Origin: Spirochaetaceae bacterium
GTDB lineage: Bacteria > Spirochaetota > Spirochaetia > B11-G9
DNA length: 33,277 nt
NCBI GenBank assembly: GCA_030638735.1
Contig: DAOWEB010000368.1
Span: forward strand, 1-33,277
Direction: 5' to 3'
The notes below the pieces were generated by a model that ran no database searches, had not been told where the DNA came from, and saw nothing but the letters and a program-made list of their open reading frames with translations. A program made the translations under genes and the position numbers. Below, piece after piece: positions 9,630 to 19,859 of the stretch. Position 1 is the stretch's first letter, and every line of letters begins with the position of its first letter.

Positions 9630-10304
9630 TTATAGCTTAGATTCACCCACTACAGACCTTAGATGAGATGCTATAACCTTATTACTTCCTGCAAGAGAGA
9701 AAGCCTTCCGTAAATGAATCAGTGCTTCATTATTTTTTCCTGCTTTATAATAAGCCCATCCAAGGGAATCAAGATATGCGGGATATTTACTTTTTAGTTT
9801 AACAGCCTTTTTACAGGAAATAATTGACTCCTCCGGATCCAGTCCCTCATTTGCCAGAATATAACCAATAGAATTTAAAATATTAGGGTTATCAGGTTCC
9901 AGTACAGCTGCTTTATTTAAATATTCCAGGCTCTTTTCCACCATTTTTTGAGAATAACTTATATAACTGAGATTCCCGTATATCTGTGCTGATTCAAATC
10001 CGGCATCCAAAAGTTCCGTAAGCTCGAATTCCGCCAGTTTAAATCTTCCGGTAATTGAATAGATATAACTTAATATTAGTCTGCACTGATATACCATTAA
10101 AATATCTGTGTGATTCGTGACTACCTGCTCCAGGTAAAGAAGGGCTTTGTCATAATTTTCTAAATTTGTATAACAGATTCCCAGGTAATAAGACAGATCA
10201 AGATATTCAGAAGGATCGTCCTCAACAAGTAAAAATTCCTCTAAAGCGCATCGATAGTTCTTTAAATTTAGAAATCGTAAACCAATTTTCATATAGTCAG
10301 ACAT
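9630..10304 (-). CDS. Tetratricopeptide repeat protein
   Basis: Multiple TPR units (LDLSYYLGICYTNLENYDKALLYLEQVV; AYLDSLGWAYYKAGKNNEALIHLRKAFSLA). Confidence 0.85.
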   Translation of the reverse strand: MSDYMKIGLRFLNLKNYRCALEEFLLVEDDPSEYLDLSYYLGICYTNLENYDKALLYLEQVVTNHTDILMVYQCRLILSYIYSITGRFKLAEFELTELLDAGFESAQIYGNLSYISYSQKMVEKSLEYLNKAAVLEPDNPNILNSIGYILANEGLDPEESIISCKKAVKLKSKYPAYLDSLGWAYYKAGKNNEALIHLRKAFSLAGSNKVIASHLRSVVGESKL

Positions 10305-10312
10305 TTAACTTC

Positions 10313-11551
10313 CTATTCATTATCAGTCTGTTTGATATTAGAATATATGATTTTAGCTTTTCCCGCAGGTTCACAGATAAAATACTCTGCTTCAAATCCA
10401 AAAATACGGTCATACTCCTCAAGTCTTACATCATATTTCGGAAATGCATCCTCTCTCATCAATGAAATTGTACATCCGCAAAATCCCGGTCCTGCCATTC
10501 GGGAACCGGCACAACCATCAATTTCAGCTGCTCTTTTTACAAGCCAGTCAAGTTCAGGGCAGGAAACCTCAAAGTTATCCCGGAGGCTCTCATGAGACCG
10601 GTTCATAAGCCTGCCGAAGGAAAGATAATCCCGTTGCTCCAAATGTCTTTTTCCATCCAATACACGCTGATTTTCATCTACCACATGAAGACAAAGCCTT
10701 CTTGAAGCTTCAGACAATTTGCCCATACTCAGATCAAGGTCTGTCTGATTAAAATCTCTAAGACTTGAACCAGAACTCTTTAACTTGAGAATATCAACAC
10801 ATTTTTTACATTCTGCCTGCCGTTCCCTCAGCTCTTCTTCACTATCAACAACAGGAACATTACTGTTTGTAATAACAAGTTTATATTCACTGAGGTTAAA
10901 TGGAATATTTGCATATTCAAGAGTTCTGACATCAAGATAGACGGAGCTGTTTTCTTCTGCGTAATATGAACAAAACTGATCAGTAAGTCTTTCAGAATTA
11001 CCTATAAATGCACTTTCTGACAGGTAGGCAGCCTGAACAAGCTGAATATCAGTTATTCCAAAATCAAATAGATTTCTAAGAGCCAAAGCAGAAGCTATAC
11101 CAATAGCTGCCGAAGATCCAAGACCTACTCCATGAGGGATATCCCCCAATACAGTTATATCCAATCCTTTAAAATTATATCCCTGTTGAATAAATTCGTA
11201 TAAAACACCTTTAATATAGTTAGCCCAGCGATCTTCTCTTTTATATTTTAAATTTGCAATGGTAGTCTTTTTCCTTTCTCCTAAATCTGAAGCAAAAAAA
11301 CGCAGCGAATTATCATCTCTTTTGGACATAGAAACTTTTACAGTATTATTTATTGCAACCTGAAGAACATAACCATCACTAAAATCTGTATGCTCACCAA
11401 GTAAATTTATTACTCCCGGAGCCTCAGATATCACTTCCGGCTCTATTCCATACTCAGATAAGTGAATTTTTTTCATATCTTCCAGGGAAGTACCTTTCAC
11501 ATTATTACCACCGATAACCATACTATTAGAAAAACAGCTGAAAATCAACAA
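10313..11551 (-). CDS. galK: Galactokinase (GHMP kinase); true start may be an internal Met
   Basis: APGVINLLGEHTDFSDGYVLQ, IPHGVGLGSSAAIGIASALAL and C-terminal GCAGSRMAGPGFCGCTISL. Confidence 0.9.
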   Translation of the reverse strand: MLIFSCFSNSMVIGGNNVKGTSLEDMKKIHLSEYGIEPEVISEAPGVINLLGEHTDFSDGYVLQVAINNTVKVSMSKRDDNSLRFFASDLGERKKTTIANLKYKREDRWANYIKGVLYEFIQQGYNFKGLDITVLGDIPHGVGLGSSAAIGIASALALRNLFDFGITDIQLVQAAYLSESAFIGNSERLTDQFCSYYAEENSSVYLDVRTLEYANIPFNLSEYKLVITNSNVPVVDSEEELRERQAECKKCVDILKLKSSGSSLRDFNQTDLDLSMGKLSEASRRLCLHVVDENQRVLDGKRHLEQRDYLSFGRLMNRSHESLRDNFEVSCPELDWLVKRAAEIDGCAGSRMAGPGFCGCTISLMREDAFPKYDVRLEEYDRIFGFEAEYFICEPAGKAKIIYSNIKQTDNE

Positions 11552-11711
11552 AATCTTTTAACCGACGCAAAAAGCCTCTTTTATTTCAGACCTGGTGTTC
11601 TTAAAATATTAAATATTATACTATGATAACATGATTAAAAACAAAATTGCACTTATTATTTTTTCTTCTGTTCTCTACGGAAAAAATCAGGTCTTATTGA
11701 CATGCGGAATA

Positions 11712-12971
11712 TTAGCTAGTAAGTCTCTTTTTATCAATGAGTTTGGGTATTAATGGTGTAAAAGCAAATAAAATGGGAAAAATAAGGATAATCTCCAGTA
11801 GATTATCCTGTTTTACCGGAGTTGAAGCTTTTAATATAATCATAATTAATGCTGAAACCAGCTGGATATACCATAACATATCAAGCTTACTTCTCCACTT
11901 GCTGCCTTTTTTTAAATACAAAATTGCTGCAGGAATAACGAACAGGGCAATTGGATTTATCATAAATAGATTTAAATTGTTAAAAGAATAGGTATGACCT
12001 GTGAAGGCAACCATAAAAAGGAGAACTGAACCTAAGAGTCCCAGAACCAATCCCCAAAAAATATTTAAGACAACAAAAGGAATTTTATGATTTTTTCTAC
12101 TTTGGTAATTTAAAAGTACAATGAAAGAAGATAACAATAGAGAAATAATTATAGCTTTGCCATAGGGAGGGGTATAGCTTTCAGGAATTCTTACTCTGTC
12201 TTCATCCTTAGAGATAATATTTATTGAGTCAACCAGTGGAACAATTTCTCCTTTACTATTTTTATAATTAAAATCTTTAATAACGTTTTCAAGTGTATCC
12301 GGTAGGTACATCTCCTGCCAGATTGTAATATCTTTATCAATTCCAGGGCCCTGGAGAATGGAAAGAGAAGATCCTAACCCGGTTTTATGTGCAGTAAATC
12401 TCAAAAAACTTTTCCTGAAAGTTGAACCTTTGTTTAGTTCTGTTTTTATTTTTAACTGACCATCTACCGCATCATTGATATAGTCTCTGATTCTTGTGGA
12501 GCAATTATCTTTATAGTGATGATATTGATAATTTCTGTTCTCCGGCAGAACCATTATATTCAGGTTATTATACATTTCAAGTTTATTTTCTGCTGATAGA
12601 TTAAGTACATATTCGGTAATATTGCGTTTTTCCTGTAATACTGAAGAAATATATGATTTTGTGTAGGCAGCATAAGCCATATATAACATATGCCCAAATG
12701 CAAAGTTTTCAAAAAATTTATCTTCTTCAAAACTAAAATTTCCAAAATCGTAAAAAATATCCCTGCCATTTTCTTTGTTTTTAATTGCAATTCCAGTATG
12801 TCCAAATAATGAATAAACTGGATCTCCCTGACCAATTATTAATAAACGAACTTCCAGACTATCACCCATAATATCAAGTGTTTCAGCATTAGATGCTAAA
12901 ATAAAAAGAAATATTACAATTAGTAGAACTTTGAAATACTTTATAAAACCAATTTTTAAGCTTACACTCAC
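11712..12971 (-). CDS. DUF4105-family (Lnb N-terminal-like) membrane protein
   Basis: GDPVYSLFGHTGIAIKN...FYDFGNFSFEED...YHHYKDNCSTRIRDYINDAVDG, followed by C-terminal TM helices. Confidence 0.8.
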   Translation of the reverse strand: MSVSLKIGFIKYFKVLLIVIFLFILASNAETLDIMGDSLEVRLLIIGQGDPVYSLFGHTGIAIKNKENGRDIFYDFGNFSFEEDKFFENFAFGHMLYMAYAAYTKSYISSVLQEKRNITEYVLNLSAENKLEMYNNLNIMVLPENRNYQYHHYKDNCSTRIRDYINDAVDGQLKIKTELNKGSTFRKSFLRFTAHKTGLGSSLSILQGPGIDKDITIWQEMYLPDTLENVIKDFNYKNSKGEIVPLVDSINIISKDEDRVRIPESYTPPYGKAIIISLLLSSFIVLLNYQSRKNHKIPFVVLNIFWGLVLGLLGSVLLFMVAFTGHTYSFNNLNLFMINPIALFVIPAAILYLKKGSKWRSKLDMLWYIQLVSALIMIILKASTPVKQDNLLEIILIFPILFAFTPLIPKLIDKKRLTS

Positions 12972-13053
12972 CCAGAGCCTTCTTCTTTAAATTATTAAAA
13001 GCGTTAATCCCTTTATTCTATATTTGTCAGTTGCGTGTGTTTACTAAAATACA

Positions 13054-13081
13054 GTAGGGGTGTATTGCAATACACCCCTAC
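13054..13081. repeat. Perfect 28-bp palindrome GTAGGGGTGTATTGCAATACACCCCTAC
   Basis: Equals its own reverse complement over all 28 nt; 22 nt downstream of the rpmE stop. Confidence 0.95.
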
Positions 13082-13103
13082 ATATTAAACCATAACGAAA
13101 TTA

Positions 13104-13313
13104 CTATTCTGCAGATTTAACACCATATTTCTTATTAAATCTCTCAATTCGTCCTGCTGTATCTACAAGTTTCTGTTTCCCTGTATAAAAGGGATGACAT
13201 GCTGAGCATATTTCAACTTCAATATTTTTTACTGTTGATTTTGTCTGAATCTCGTTACCACAGGCACATTTAATGGTTGTCATCTCATATTTAGGATGCA
13301 TTCCAGTTTTCAT
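13104..13313 (-). CDS. rpmE: 50S ribosomal protein L31 (start refined to ATG at 13313)
   Basis: [27 protein letters not shown]...[40 protein letters not shown] immediately upstream of this ATG. Confidence 0.95.
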   Translation of the reverse strand: MKTGMHPKYEMTTIKCACGNEIQTKSTVKNIEVEICSACHPFYTGKQKLVDTAGRIERFNKKYGVKSAE

Positions 13314-13402
13314 TCTTTCCTCCGTTGTACTAAGTACAGGTCTTTGATGCATTTTAATCGCCTGTATTAGCTTCCTAACTACCTATCTATATATAAAATA
13401 TA

Positions 13403-14944
13403 TTACTTTGTATTCATCGATGCCAGGAACGCCTCATTATTCTTACTTTTACGCATCCTGTCAATCAGTAGTTCGATAATTTCCATATCATCCATAGGAT
13501 TAATTACTTTTCTTAAGACCCACATTTTATTCAGTGCATCCTCAGTAAGCAGAAGTTCCTCTTTCCTGGTACCGGACTTCTTTATATTGATAGCCGGATA
13601 GAGTCTTCTATCTGCCATTTTCCGATCAAGATTGATTTCCATATTACCAGTTCCCTTGAACTCCTCAAAAATAACTTCATCCATTCGGGATCCTGTTTCG
13701 ATCAGAGCTGTGGCAACAATAGTAAGACTTCCGCCATCCTCAATATTACGGGCAGCACCAAAAAACCTTTTTGGTTTATGAAGTGCATTGGAATCCACAC
13801 CACCAGAAAGTATTTTTCCGGAAGTAGGAACTGTTTGATTGTAAGCTCTGGCAAGTCTGGTAATAGAATCCAAAAGAATAACAACATCACGTTTATGCTC
13901 AACCATTCTCTTTGCTTTTTCTATAACCATTTCGGCTACCTGAACATGACGGGTTGCCTGCTCATCAAAAGTAGAAGCAATAACTTCCCCTTTTACACTG
14001 CGTCTCATATCTGTAACTTCTTCGGGTCTTTCATCGATTAGTAAAACAATAAGAAAAACTTCAGGATGATTAGTAGTAATTGCATTAGCTATTTTTTGAA
14101 GAAGAATTGTCTTTCCTGTTCTTGGAGGGCTAACTATAAGACCTCTTTGCCCCTTTCCTATTGGACAAAAAAGATTGATAAGACGGGTGGATACATTCCC
14201 ATTCAAAGTTTCAAGATCAAGACGTTCTTCCGGATAAAGGGGAGTTAAACTCTCAAAAGAAACCCGGGACTGTGCAACTAAAGGATCATCATCATTAACT
14301 TTCTCAACTCTAAGCATGGCAAAGAAACGCTCACCCTCTTTAGGTGGACGAATTTGACCATAAACAGTATCTCCAGTTCGTAAAATAAATAACCGAATTT
14401 GTGATGGAGACATATAAATATCATCAGAACCAGGCAAATAACTATTCTGAGGAGATCGGAGAAAACCGTAACCATCAGGAAGTATTTCCAAAGAACCATA
14501 GGCATAAATTATGCCCCCTTCCTGGGTATGGGCTTTTAAAATAGCAAAAATAACTTCCTGTTTCTTCATAGTCATTAAAGTATCAAGACTAATACCAAGT
14601 TTTTCACCCAGATCTCTTAATACAGGGACTGTCATCCTGGAAAGGTCATTAATACTTAATTTCTCTTTATTTTTATTATCAATTGGTTTGGGTCTGCTTC
14701 TCTGACCTGGCCGCGGCCTTGGTTTCCTCTTGGGAACTACCTTTCGTGGGGCTGCTGCAGTATTAGTTTTATCCTCAGTATTTACACCTTTTTCAGGATT
14801 TTCGCTAATCTCTGCTGAATGAGTAGAGACATCACCTTCATCCTTACTGGAAATTGTTTCCCGAATAAGTTCTACTCTAATTTTTTTTCTCTTTGGACGT
14901 GTAACTACTTCAACTTCTGAGGCTTCAGCTTCAATCTCCGCCAT
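13403..14944 (-). CDS. rho: Transcription termination factor Rho
   Basis: [82 protein letters not shown]; basic N-terminal extension. Confidence 0.98.
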   Translation of the reverse strand: MAEIEAEASEVEVVTRPKRKKIRVELIRETISSKDEGDVSTHSAEISENPEKGVNTEDKTNTAAAPRKVVPKRKPRPRPGQRSRPKPIDNKNKEKLSINDLSRMTVPVLRDLGEKLGISLDTLMTMKKQEVIFAILKAHTQEGGIIYAYGSLEILPDGYGFLRSPQNSYLPGSDDIYMSPSQIRLFILRTGDTVYGQIRPPKEGERFFAMLRVEKVNDDDPLVAQSRVSFESLTPLYPEERLDLETLNGNVSTRLINLFCPIGKGQRGLIVSPPRTGKTILLQKIANAITTNHPEVFLIVLLIDERPEEVTDMRRSVKGEVIASTFDEQATRHVQVAEMVIEKAKRMVEHKRDVVILLDSITRLARAYNQTVPTSGKILSGGVDSNALHKPKRFFGAARNIEDGGSLTIVATALIETGSRMDEVIFEEFKGTGNMEINLDRKMADRRLYPAINIKKSGTRKEELLLTEDALNKMWVLRKVINPMDDMEIIELLIDRMRKSKNNEAFLASMNTK

Positions 14945-15106
14945 TGCTTCCTCTCTTTCAATTTCATCTTTTATCAGTTTGTTATATTTTATTTCTAAAT
15001 ATGAATCAATATTTATCTGACTTATAAGACCAGTACTAAAAAATTAAACTATGCATTTTATTATAGGATTTTTACATTTGATCTTGAGGTCATTTTTAAG
15101 AACTTC

Positions 15107-16363
15107 CTAACTATATTGCCACTGGGCACAACTGTCAAGCCTTTCAGGCATGGTCAATGCAGTTTCTGCCAATAACAATGCCGCAATTACAGTTTTTCTT
15201 CTAATCAAATCTCTGGAACCGGAAAATTTAAAGCTCAAAGCTACTGTTTTTGCAGCTTCATTTTTTACTGCAATCCAAACTTTACCTGTATCCTCATCTT
15301 TATCATTGGATCCGCCAGCATAACCTGAAACTGAAAGAGATAAGTCAGAACCTGAAAGTTCCATAACTCTGGTAGCCATTTCCTCTGTAACTTCTCTGGA
15401 AACAGCTCCATAAACTGTAAGAGTTTCCTCTTTAATTCCCAATATCTTAAGTTTTGACCTGTTAGTATAAGTTACAAGGGAACCCCATATAACTTTGGAA
15501 CTTCCAGGGATATCTGTAAGAAGAGTTCCAATTAGTCCTCCTGTAACTGACTCAGCAATACTAATTTTCCTTGAGTTTGATGATAAAGAGTTAAAAAGTA
15601 ATTCTGCAGCTGTCAAATTACCAATTATTACCAGTTCTTTTCCGAAAAAATCCTGGAGATATTTTAAGAACCGGAGTCGGCCCCCCTGGGTCCCCCCTTG
15701 AAGATAGAGGCTTATTTTATATGCTTCAACTCTTGTCCCCCAGGTAATATACCTGCTGTTATATGTGACACACGCATCTTCAAGACTTGATTCACATATA
15801 AGAAAACAGGATGCTGTAAGAGTCTCCGGTTGCTTAAGATTAAATTTTCCAATTATTCCAGGTATTACAGAATTTTCAAACATACTCCGCATTTCGACCG
15901 GAGGTCCGGGCAGACAAAATATAAGAGTACTGCCTATATAACCCGAAAAACCAGGTGCTGTACCGCATAGATTATGAAGAACAGTAAAACCTTCAGGAAT
16001 ATAGGCTTGTTTTTTTCGTGATTCATTAATTTTATCAGGAAATTTATTAAGTAAGCCAGTCCATATATCATTATCCAGAACCAAATCAACACCAGCTGCA
16101 TTTGCAATTATATCTCTGGTGATATCATCAGAAGTAGGACCCAATCCGCCGGTAATGATTACGAGATCAAGTTTATTTTTTCTGATTTCAATAAAAAAAG
16201 GAATATTTTCATTATCAGGAATGAGCACAATACTGTCGACACTAAATCCTATTCCTGATAATCTGGAACTTAAATATTTCCCATGACTATCCTGTATTTT
16301 ACCTGAACTTAACTCCGTACCTATAGCAATTATTGATGCTGTAAATTCTTTAGACACCACCAA
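15107..16363 (-). CDS. cinA: CinA-family protein (MoCF domain + nicotinamide-nucleotide amidase-like domain)
   Basis: IIAIGTELSSGKIQDSHGKYLSSRL, ITGGLGPTSDDITRDIIA, CLPGPPVEMRSMFE, and C-terminal SIAESVTGGLIGTLLTDIPGSSKVIWGSLVTYTN. Confidence 0.92.
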   Translation of the reverse strand: MVVSKEFTASIIAIGTELSSGKIQDSHGKYLSSRLSGIGFSVDSIVLIPDNENIPFFIEIRKNKLDLVIITGGLGPTSDDITRDIIANAAGVDLVLDNDIWTGLLNKFPDKINESRKKQAYIPEGFTVLHNLCGTAPGFSGYIGSTLIFCLPGPPVEMRSMFENSVIPGIIGKFNLKQPETLTASCFLICESSLEDACVTYNSRYITWGTRVEAYKISLYLQGGTQGGRLRFLKYLQDFFGKELVIIGNLTAAELLFNSLSSNSRKISIAESVTGGLIGTLLTDIPGSSKVIWGSLVTYTNRSKLKILGIKEETLTVYGAVSREVTEEMATRVMELSGSDLSLSVSGYAGGSNDKDEDTGKVWIAVKNEAAKTVALSFKFSGSRDLIRRKTVIAALLLAETALTMPERLDSCAQWQYS

Positions 16364-16763
16364 CCGTCTTTTTAAGTTTTTCTACTCCTGCAGAAAAGAT
16401 ATCCACTGTTTTGGGATCTCTTATCATCTCGCATTTACCCTTAAAAACCACTCCATCAGCAATCCTTAATCTTGCTGTACGTATATTCCCAAAAACTTTA
16501 CCTGAAGTTAATATTTCCAATTTATCACTGGCAACAATATTTCCATGAACTACACCTGCTACCACTATGGAGCCAACCTGAATATTAGCTTTGATTACTG
16601 CACTGTCCTCAATATAGAGAGTGCCTGTAGATATAATTTCACCCTCAAGCTTTCCATTTATTTGAAGAGAATCTGTAAAACGCATTATCCCTGCAAAAAC
16701 TGTTTCCCGGCCAAGAGTAGTAGCCATTTTATTAGGACTGTTTTTATTAATTTTCTTTGACAT
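16350..16763 (-). CDS. Bactofilin (copy 1)
   Basis: ETVFAGIMRFTDSLQINGKLEGEIISTGTLYIEDSAVIKANIQVGSIVVAGVVHGNIVASDKLEIL, repeated beta-helix bactofilin pattern. Confidence 0.9.
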   Translation of the reverse strand: MSKKINKNSPNKMATTLGRETVFAGIMRFTDSLQINGKLEGEIISTGTLYIEDSAVIKANIQVGSIVVAGVVHGNIVASDKLEILTSGKVFGNIRTARLRIADGVVFKGKCEMIRDPKTVDIFSAGVEKLKKTVGGV

Positions 16764-16808
16764 ATGATCTGTTTCCCGACGTTTAATTTTTATTTACTAC
16801 ACTGATCC

Positions 16809-16852
16809 AATAGGTGTTTTATTGTAAGAACTCGATAAATCGAGCACCTATT
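16809..16852. repeat. Nested hairpin AATAGGTG...CTCGATAAATCGAGCACCTATT
   Basis: Outer arms 16809-16816 / 16845-16852, inner palindrome 16831-16844; outer arm contains the stop codon of the 16848-17069 gene. Confidence 0.75.
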
Positions 16853-17069
16853 TAGAGGTCATTACAAAGACACCATCCCAGTCTTCCGCAGGAGGGTTAT
16901 CAACATAGTGCTTACATCTGGCATAGTAAACCTGGGAAGGACCATCTTCAGAATCTATCTTAAGGGCTTCTGCAAATAATTTACAAGCACCTTTAAAATC
17001 TGAAAGCTTATATTTTTTTCTTCCCTGAGCAAATATATCCAGTAATTTCTTTTTATTTTCACTAATCAT
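16848..17069 (-). CDS. Small TPR-like protein resembling the C-terminal tail of class III adenylate/guanylate cyclases
   Basis: FAQGRKKYKLSDFKGACKLFAEALKIDSEDGPSQVYYARCKHYVDNPPAEDWDGVFVMTSK; ATGA overlap with upstream response regulator. Confidence 0.7.
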   Translation of the reverse strand: MISENKKKLLDIFAQGRKKYKLSDFKGACKLFAEALKIDSEDGPSQVYYARCKHYVDNPPAEDWDGVFVMTSK

Positions 17070-17797
17070 AATAATTCTCCATCCGGGTCATCTGACTGTA
17101 CAAAGTGCTTATGAATTCTCTGATCCAGTTCCTTTAAAAAGTCTCCATTTTTATTAGACTCAATCTCTTTGTCAGTCAACCTGGATATTTCTTCCTTAAA
17201 CTCATCCAGAGATACAATGGCCTTTTCTGCTTCTGTAGAGACAAAACTACAAAAATCAGCAGTAGAATCATCCATTGCAACGTCAGGATTTGATCTCGAC
17301 AAAATCTGCTCCATAGGCTCTCTTAATTGATTTAAAAAAAATAAAACCGATTCACTGAATGATTCTATCTGATCAAATCGTTGCTCTTTAACAAGATTCT
17401 GACGATGGATTTCTCTATTCTTTAATACCGCTCTAATCCGGGCTATTACTTCAGAAAAATTAAAAGGTTTGGTTATATAATCATCAACTCCAAGCTCAAA
17501 GCCTTCAATCTTATCCCGTACATCATCCATAGCAGAAAACATAATAATAGAAACATCTTTATACTCAGAATATGCCGGATCCTGTTTTAAAAGCCGCGTA
17601 ACCTGCCAGCCGGAGAGCTTAGGCATTACATTATCAAGAAGGATCAGATCCGGCTTGAATTCTGAAACCATCTCCAATGCTATAATTCCATTTTCTGCAC
17701 GCGCAACTTCAAAACCAAGTTTCCCGAGCATTACATCAAAAAAATCAAGATTACGGGGTTCATCATCAACAATTAGAATTTTTGCTTTTTCTTCCAT
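17066..17797 (-). CDS. Response regulator with REC domain and unassigned C-terminal region
   Basis: KILIVDDEPRNLDFFDVMLGKLGFEVARAENGIIALEMVSEFKPDLILLDNVMPKLSGWQVTRLLK...DDYITKPFNFSEVIARIRAVL. Confidence 0.92.
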   Translation of the reverse strand: MEEKAKILIVDDEPRNLDFFDVMLGKLGFEVARAENGIIALEMVSEFKPDLILLDNVMPKLSGWQVTRLLKQDPAYSEYKDVSIIMFSAMDDVRDKIEGFELGVDDYITKPFNFSEVIARIRAVLKNREIHRQNLVKEQRFDQIESFSESVLFFLNQLREPMEQILSRSNPDVAMDDSTADFCSFVSTEAEKAIVSLDEFKEEISRLTDKEIESNKNGDFLKELDQRIHKHFVQSDDPDGELL

Positions 17798-17840
17798 TAA
17801 TATATAATCCTATACTTGGAGGCTCTTGTCAATTCAAATT

Positions 17841-17864
17841 AGTCCTTCGACAAGCTCAGGAACC
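17841..17864. repeat. Short repeat-like motif AGTCCTTCGACAAGCTCAGGAACC downstream of lnt
   Basis: Matches a widely recurring intergenic motif (CCTTCGACAAGCTCAGG) I recognise from other genomes; only weakly palindromic here. Confidence 0.5.
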
Positions 17865-17882
17865 GAAAAATTAAGGATACCA

Positions 17883-19532
17883 CTATTTATTGAGCTGTAA
17901 ACGTAAATAAATTGATTTTATTATACCTATTAGTATTAAAACAAAAGCAAGAATAATTGATGTATAAGCAAACCAGTCACCCAGGGCGGTATAAATAGTT
18001 GATCTTTCTGTATAAACAGGAACATCTCCAACCAAATAATCTTCAGTAAAGGGTTCAAGAAGAGAAATTATTCTTCCATCAGGATCAATTATTCCCGTCA
18101 TACCTGAATTAGCACTGCGAACAAGACTTCTCCTGTTTTCTATTGCCCTGAAAACAGCCATCTCCAGATGCTGCATCTGTGAAGACAAAGCACCTGACCA
18201 GGAATCATTTGTCAGGTTTACAATAACATCAGCACCATTTCTTACAAAGTTTCTCGATAAATATCCAAAAACATCTTCAAAACATATTGGAGTCGAAAAT
18301 TTTACACCACCAGTTTCGAACACAGTATATTCAGTGCCCTTTTCCCAAAAATGTAGATCATGATTGATAAGAAACTGATATACACCAGGAAGAATAGACT
18401 CATAGGGAAAGTTTTCTGTAAAAGGAACCAGATGGATCTTTCTATAGGTATTTTTAAGCTTTCCATCCTCATAGAGTAATACTGCATTATAATCCTTCTT
18501 GTTATATGAACCATCAGATAATACAGGAGGCAGATTAGGATTTTTCAACTGAACATCATCATTACCAAAAAGATAGGGAACATCTTGTGTTGCAAGAAAC
18601 GTTTTAAGATCATTTACAAGCGCATAGCGCTGCTTGTCAGTCCTGTACCTTGAATGCCAATCAACACCTGGAACAAAAGCCGTCTCTGACCAGATAACAA
18701 TATCCGGATTTTCTTCTACAGCCTTCAGACTTAAATCCTTCAGGATATGAAAATTCCGTTCGTATGTTGTTTGGCCCCCCTCCCAGGAGTCAGAATTATG
18801 CTGAATAAGGGCAACCTTCCATTTAGGAGAATCAGAATAATCTGTCATTACCAGAAAACCGAATATCAAATTCAATACAACCAATCCACCATAGAAATAA
18901 CTATCCACCCGATGGATCCTAAAAAAATCATTAAAACCATTTATTCCATTTTTTAAGGCATTTCCCAAATAAGCGGAGGGCAAAATTACTAAAAACGAGA
19001 CGCCCCACACACCGGTTACAGATGCGATTTGTATAAATGGTTTAATAGTTGACATTGAATAACCAATTATTCCATACGAATACCCTACAAAGCCTTTTGT
19101 GCGCAGATACTCATAAGCTACCCAGCATAACGCCTGAACCAGATATCCATACCTGGGGAAAAGCTTGTCAGCAAGCTTCAATACAGGGAATAAAATTATA
19201 AAATAAGTTGCGTAAATTAGCGGAACAATAATAATTGTTAAGGGATGAAAAGCATAAAGCCAGTAATTAAAGAGTGCATACGTAATAGCACCATAAAAAG
19301 CACCATAGGGAACAATAACCTTCCAGCTGCTTGTATGTACAACAATAAAAACAGGAATTATCGAAATAAAAGCTATTGGTGCAATACCCCAGGTAGATAC
19401 TACACTGGGAAAGGCTAATGAAAATAATACTGAGGATAAAACAAGTAATAGCGACTCGACAGTTGCTTTTTTAAGAATCATTCCAATATTATTTTTTTTA
19501 ATATTTTTTTCTGAATCAGAAGAATACATCAA
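17883..19532 (-). CDS. lnt: Apolipoprotein N-acyltransferase
   Basis: Multiple TM helices then nitrilase-like domain: PDIVIWSETAFVPGV, YRKIHLVPFTENFPYE, TPICFEDVFGYLSRNFVRNGADVIVNLTNDSWSG. Confidence 0.93.
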   Translation of the reverse strand: MMYSSDSEKNIKKNNIGMILKKATVESLLLVLSSVLFSLAFPSVVSTWGIAPIAFISIIPVFIVVHTSSWKVIVPYGAFYGAITYALFNYWLYAFHPLTIIIVPLIYATYFIILFPVLKLADKLFPRYGYLVQALCWVAYEYLRTKGFVGYSYGIIGYSMSTIKPFIQIASVTGVWGVSFLVILPSAYLGNALKNGINGFNDFFRIHRVDSYFYGGLVVLNLIFGFLVMTDYSDSPKWKVALIQHNSDSWEGGQTTYERNFHILKDLSLKAVEENPDIVIWSETAFVPGVDWHSRYRTDKQRYALVNDLKTFLATQDVPYLFGNDDVQLKNPNLPPVLSDGSYNKKDYNAVLLYEDGKLKNTYRKIHLVPFTENFPYESILPGVYQFLINHDLHFWEKGTEYTVFETGGVKFSTPICFEDVFGYLSRNFVRNGADVIVNLTNDSWSGALSSQMQHLEMAVFRAIENRRSLVRSANSGMTGIIDPDGRIISLLEPFTEDYLVGDVPVYTERSTIYTALGDWFAYTSIILAFVLILIGIIKSIYLRLQLNK

Positions 19533-19838
19533 TCAATCTCTAAGATTCCAGGCAATCTCTTTCAACTGTTTACCTGGTCTGAAAACTGCAACGCCATGAG
19601 TCTCCACAGGTATTATTTCACCGGTTCTGGGATTACGGGCTCTTTCGCGCCCCTTTCGGGTACGTATCTCAAAAGTTCCGAAACCCCTTAATTCTATTAC
19701 CTGATCAGAACTGAGAGCATCTTTCAGATGATCAAACAACTTATCAATTACTTTATGAATATCTGAACGATCAATGTCCAGTTCTTCGTAGATATTATCA
19801 ATAATTTCTGCTTTTGTAAGCTTACTGTTTGATTCCAT
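19533..19838 (-). CDS. HU-family DNA-binding protein
   Basis: KVIDKLFDHLKDALSSDQVIELRGFGTFEIRTRKGRERARNPRTGEIIPVETHGVAVFRPGKQLK. Confidence 0.96.
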   Translation of the reverse strand: MESNSKLTKAEIIDNIYEELDIDRSDIHKVIDKLFDHLKDALSSDQVIELRGFGTFEIRTRKGRERARNPRTGEIIPVETHGVAVFRPGKQLKEIAWNLRD

Positions 19839-19859
19839 TAATTCCTCTCACCTTTTAAT

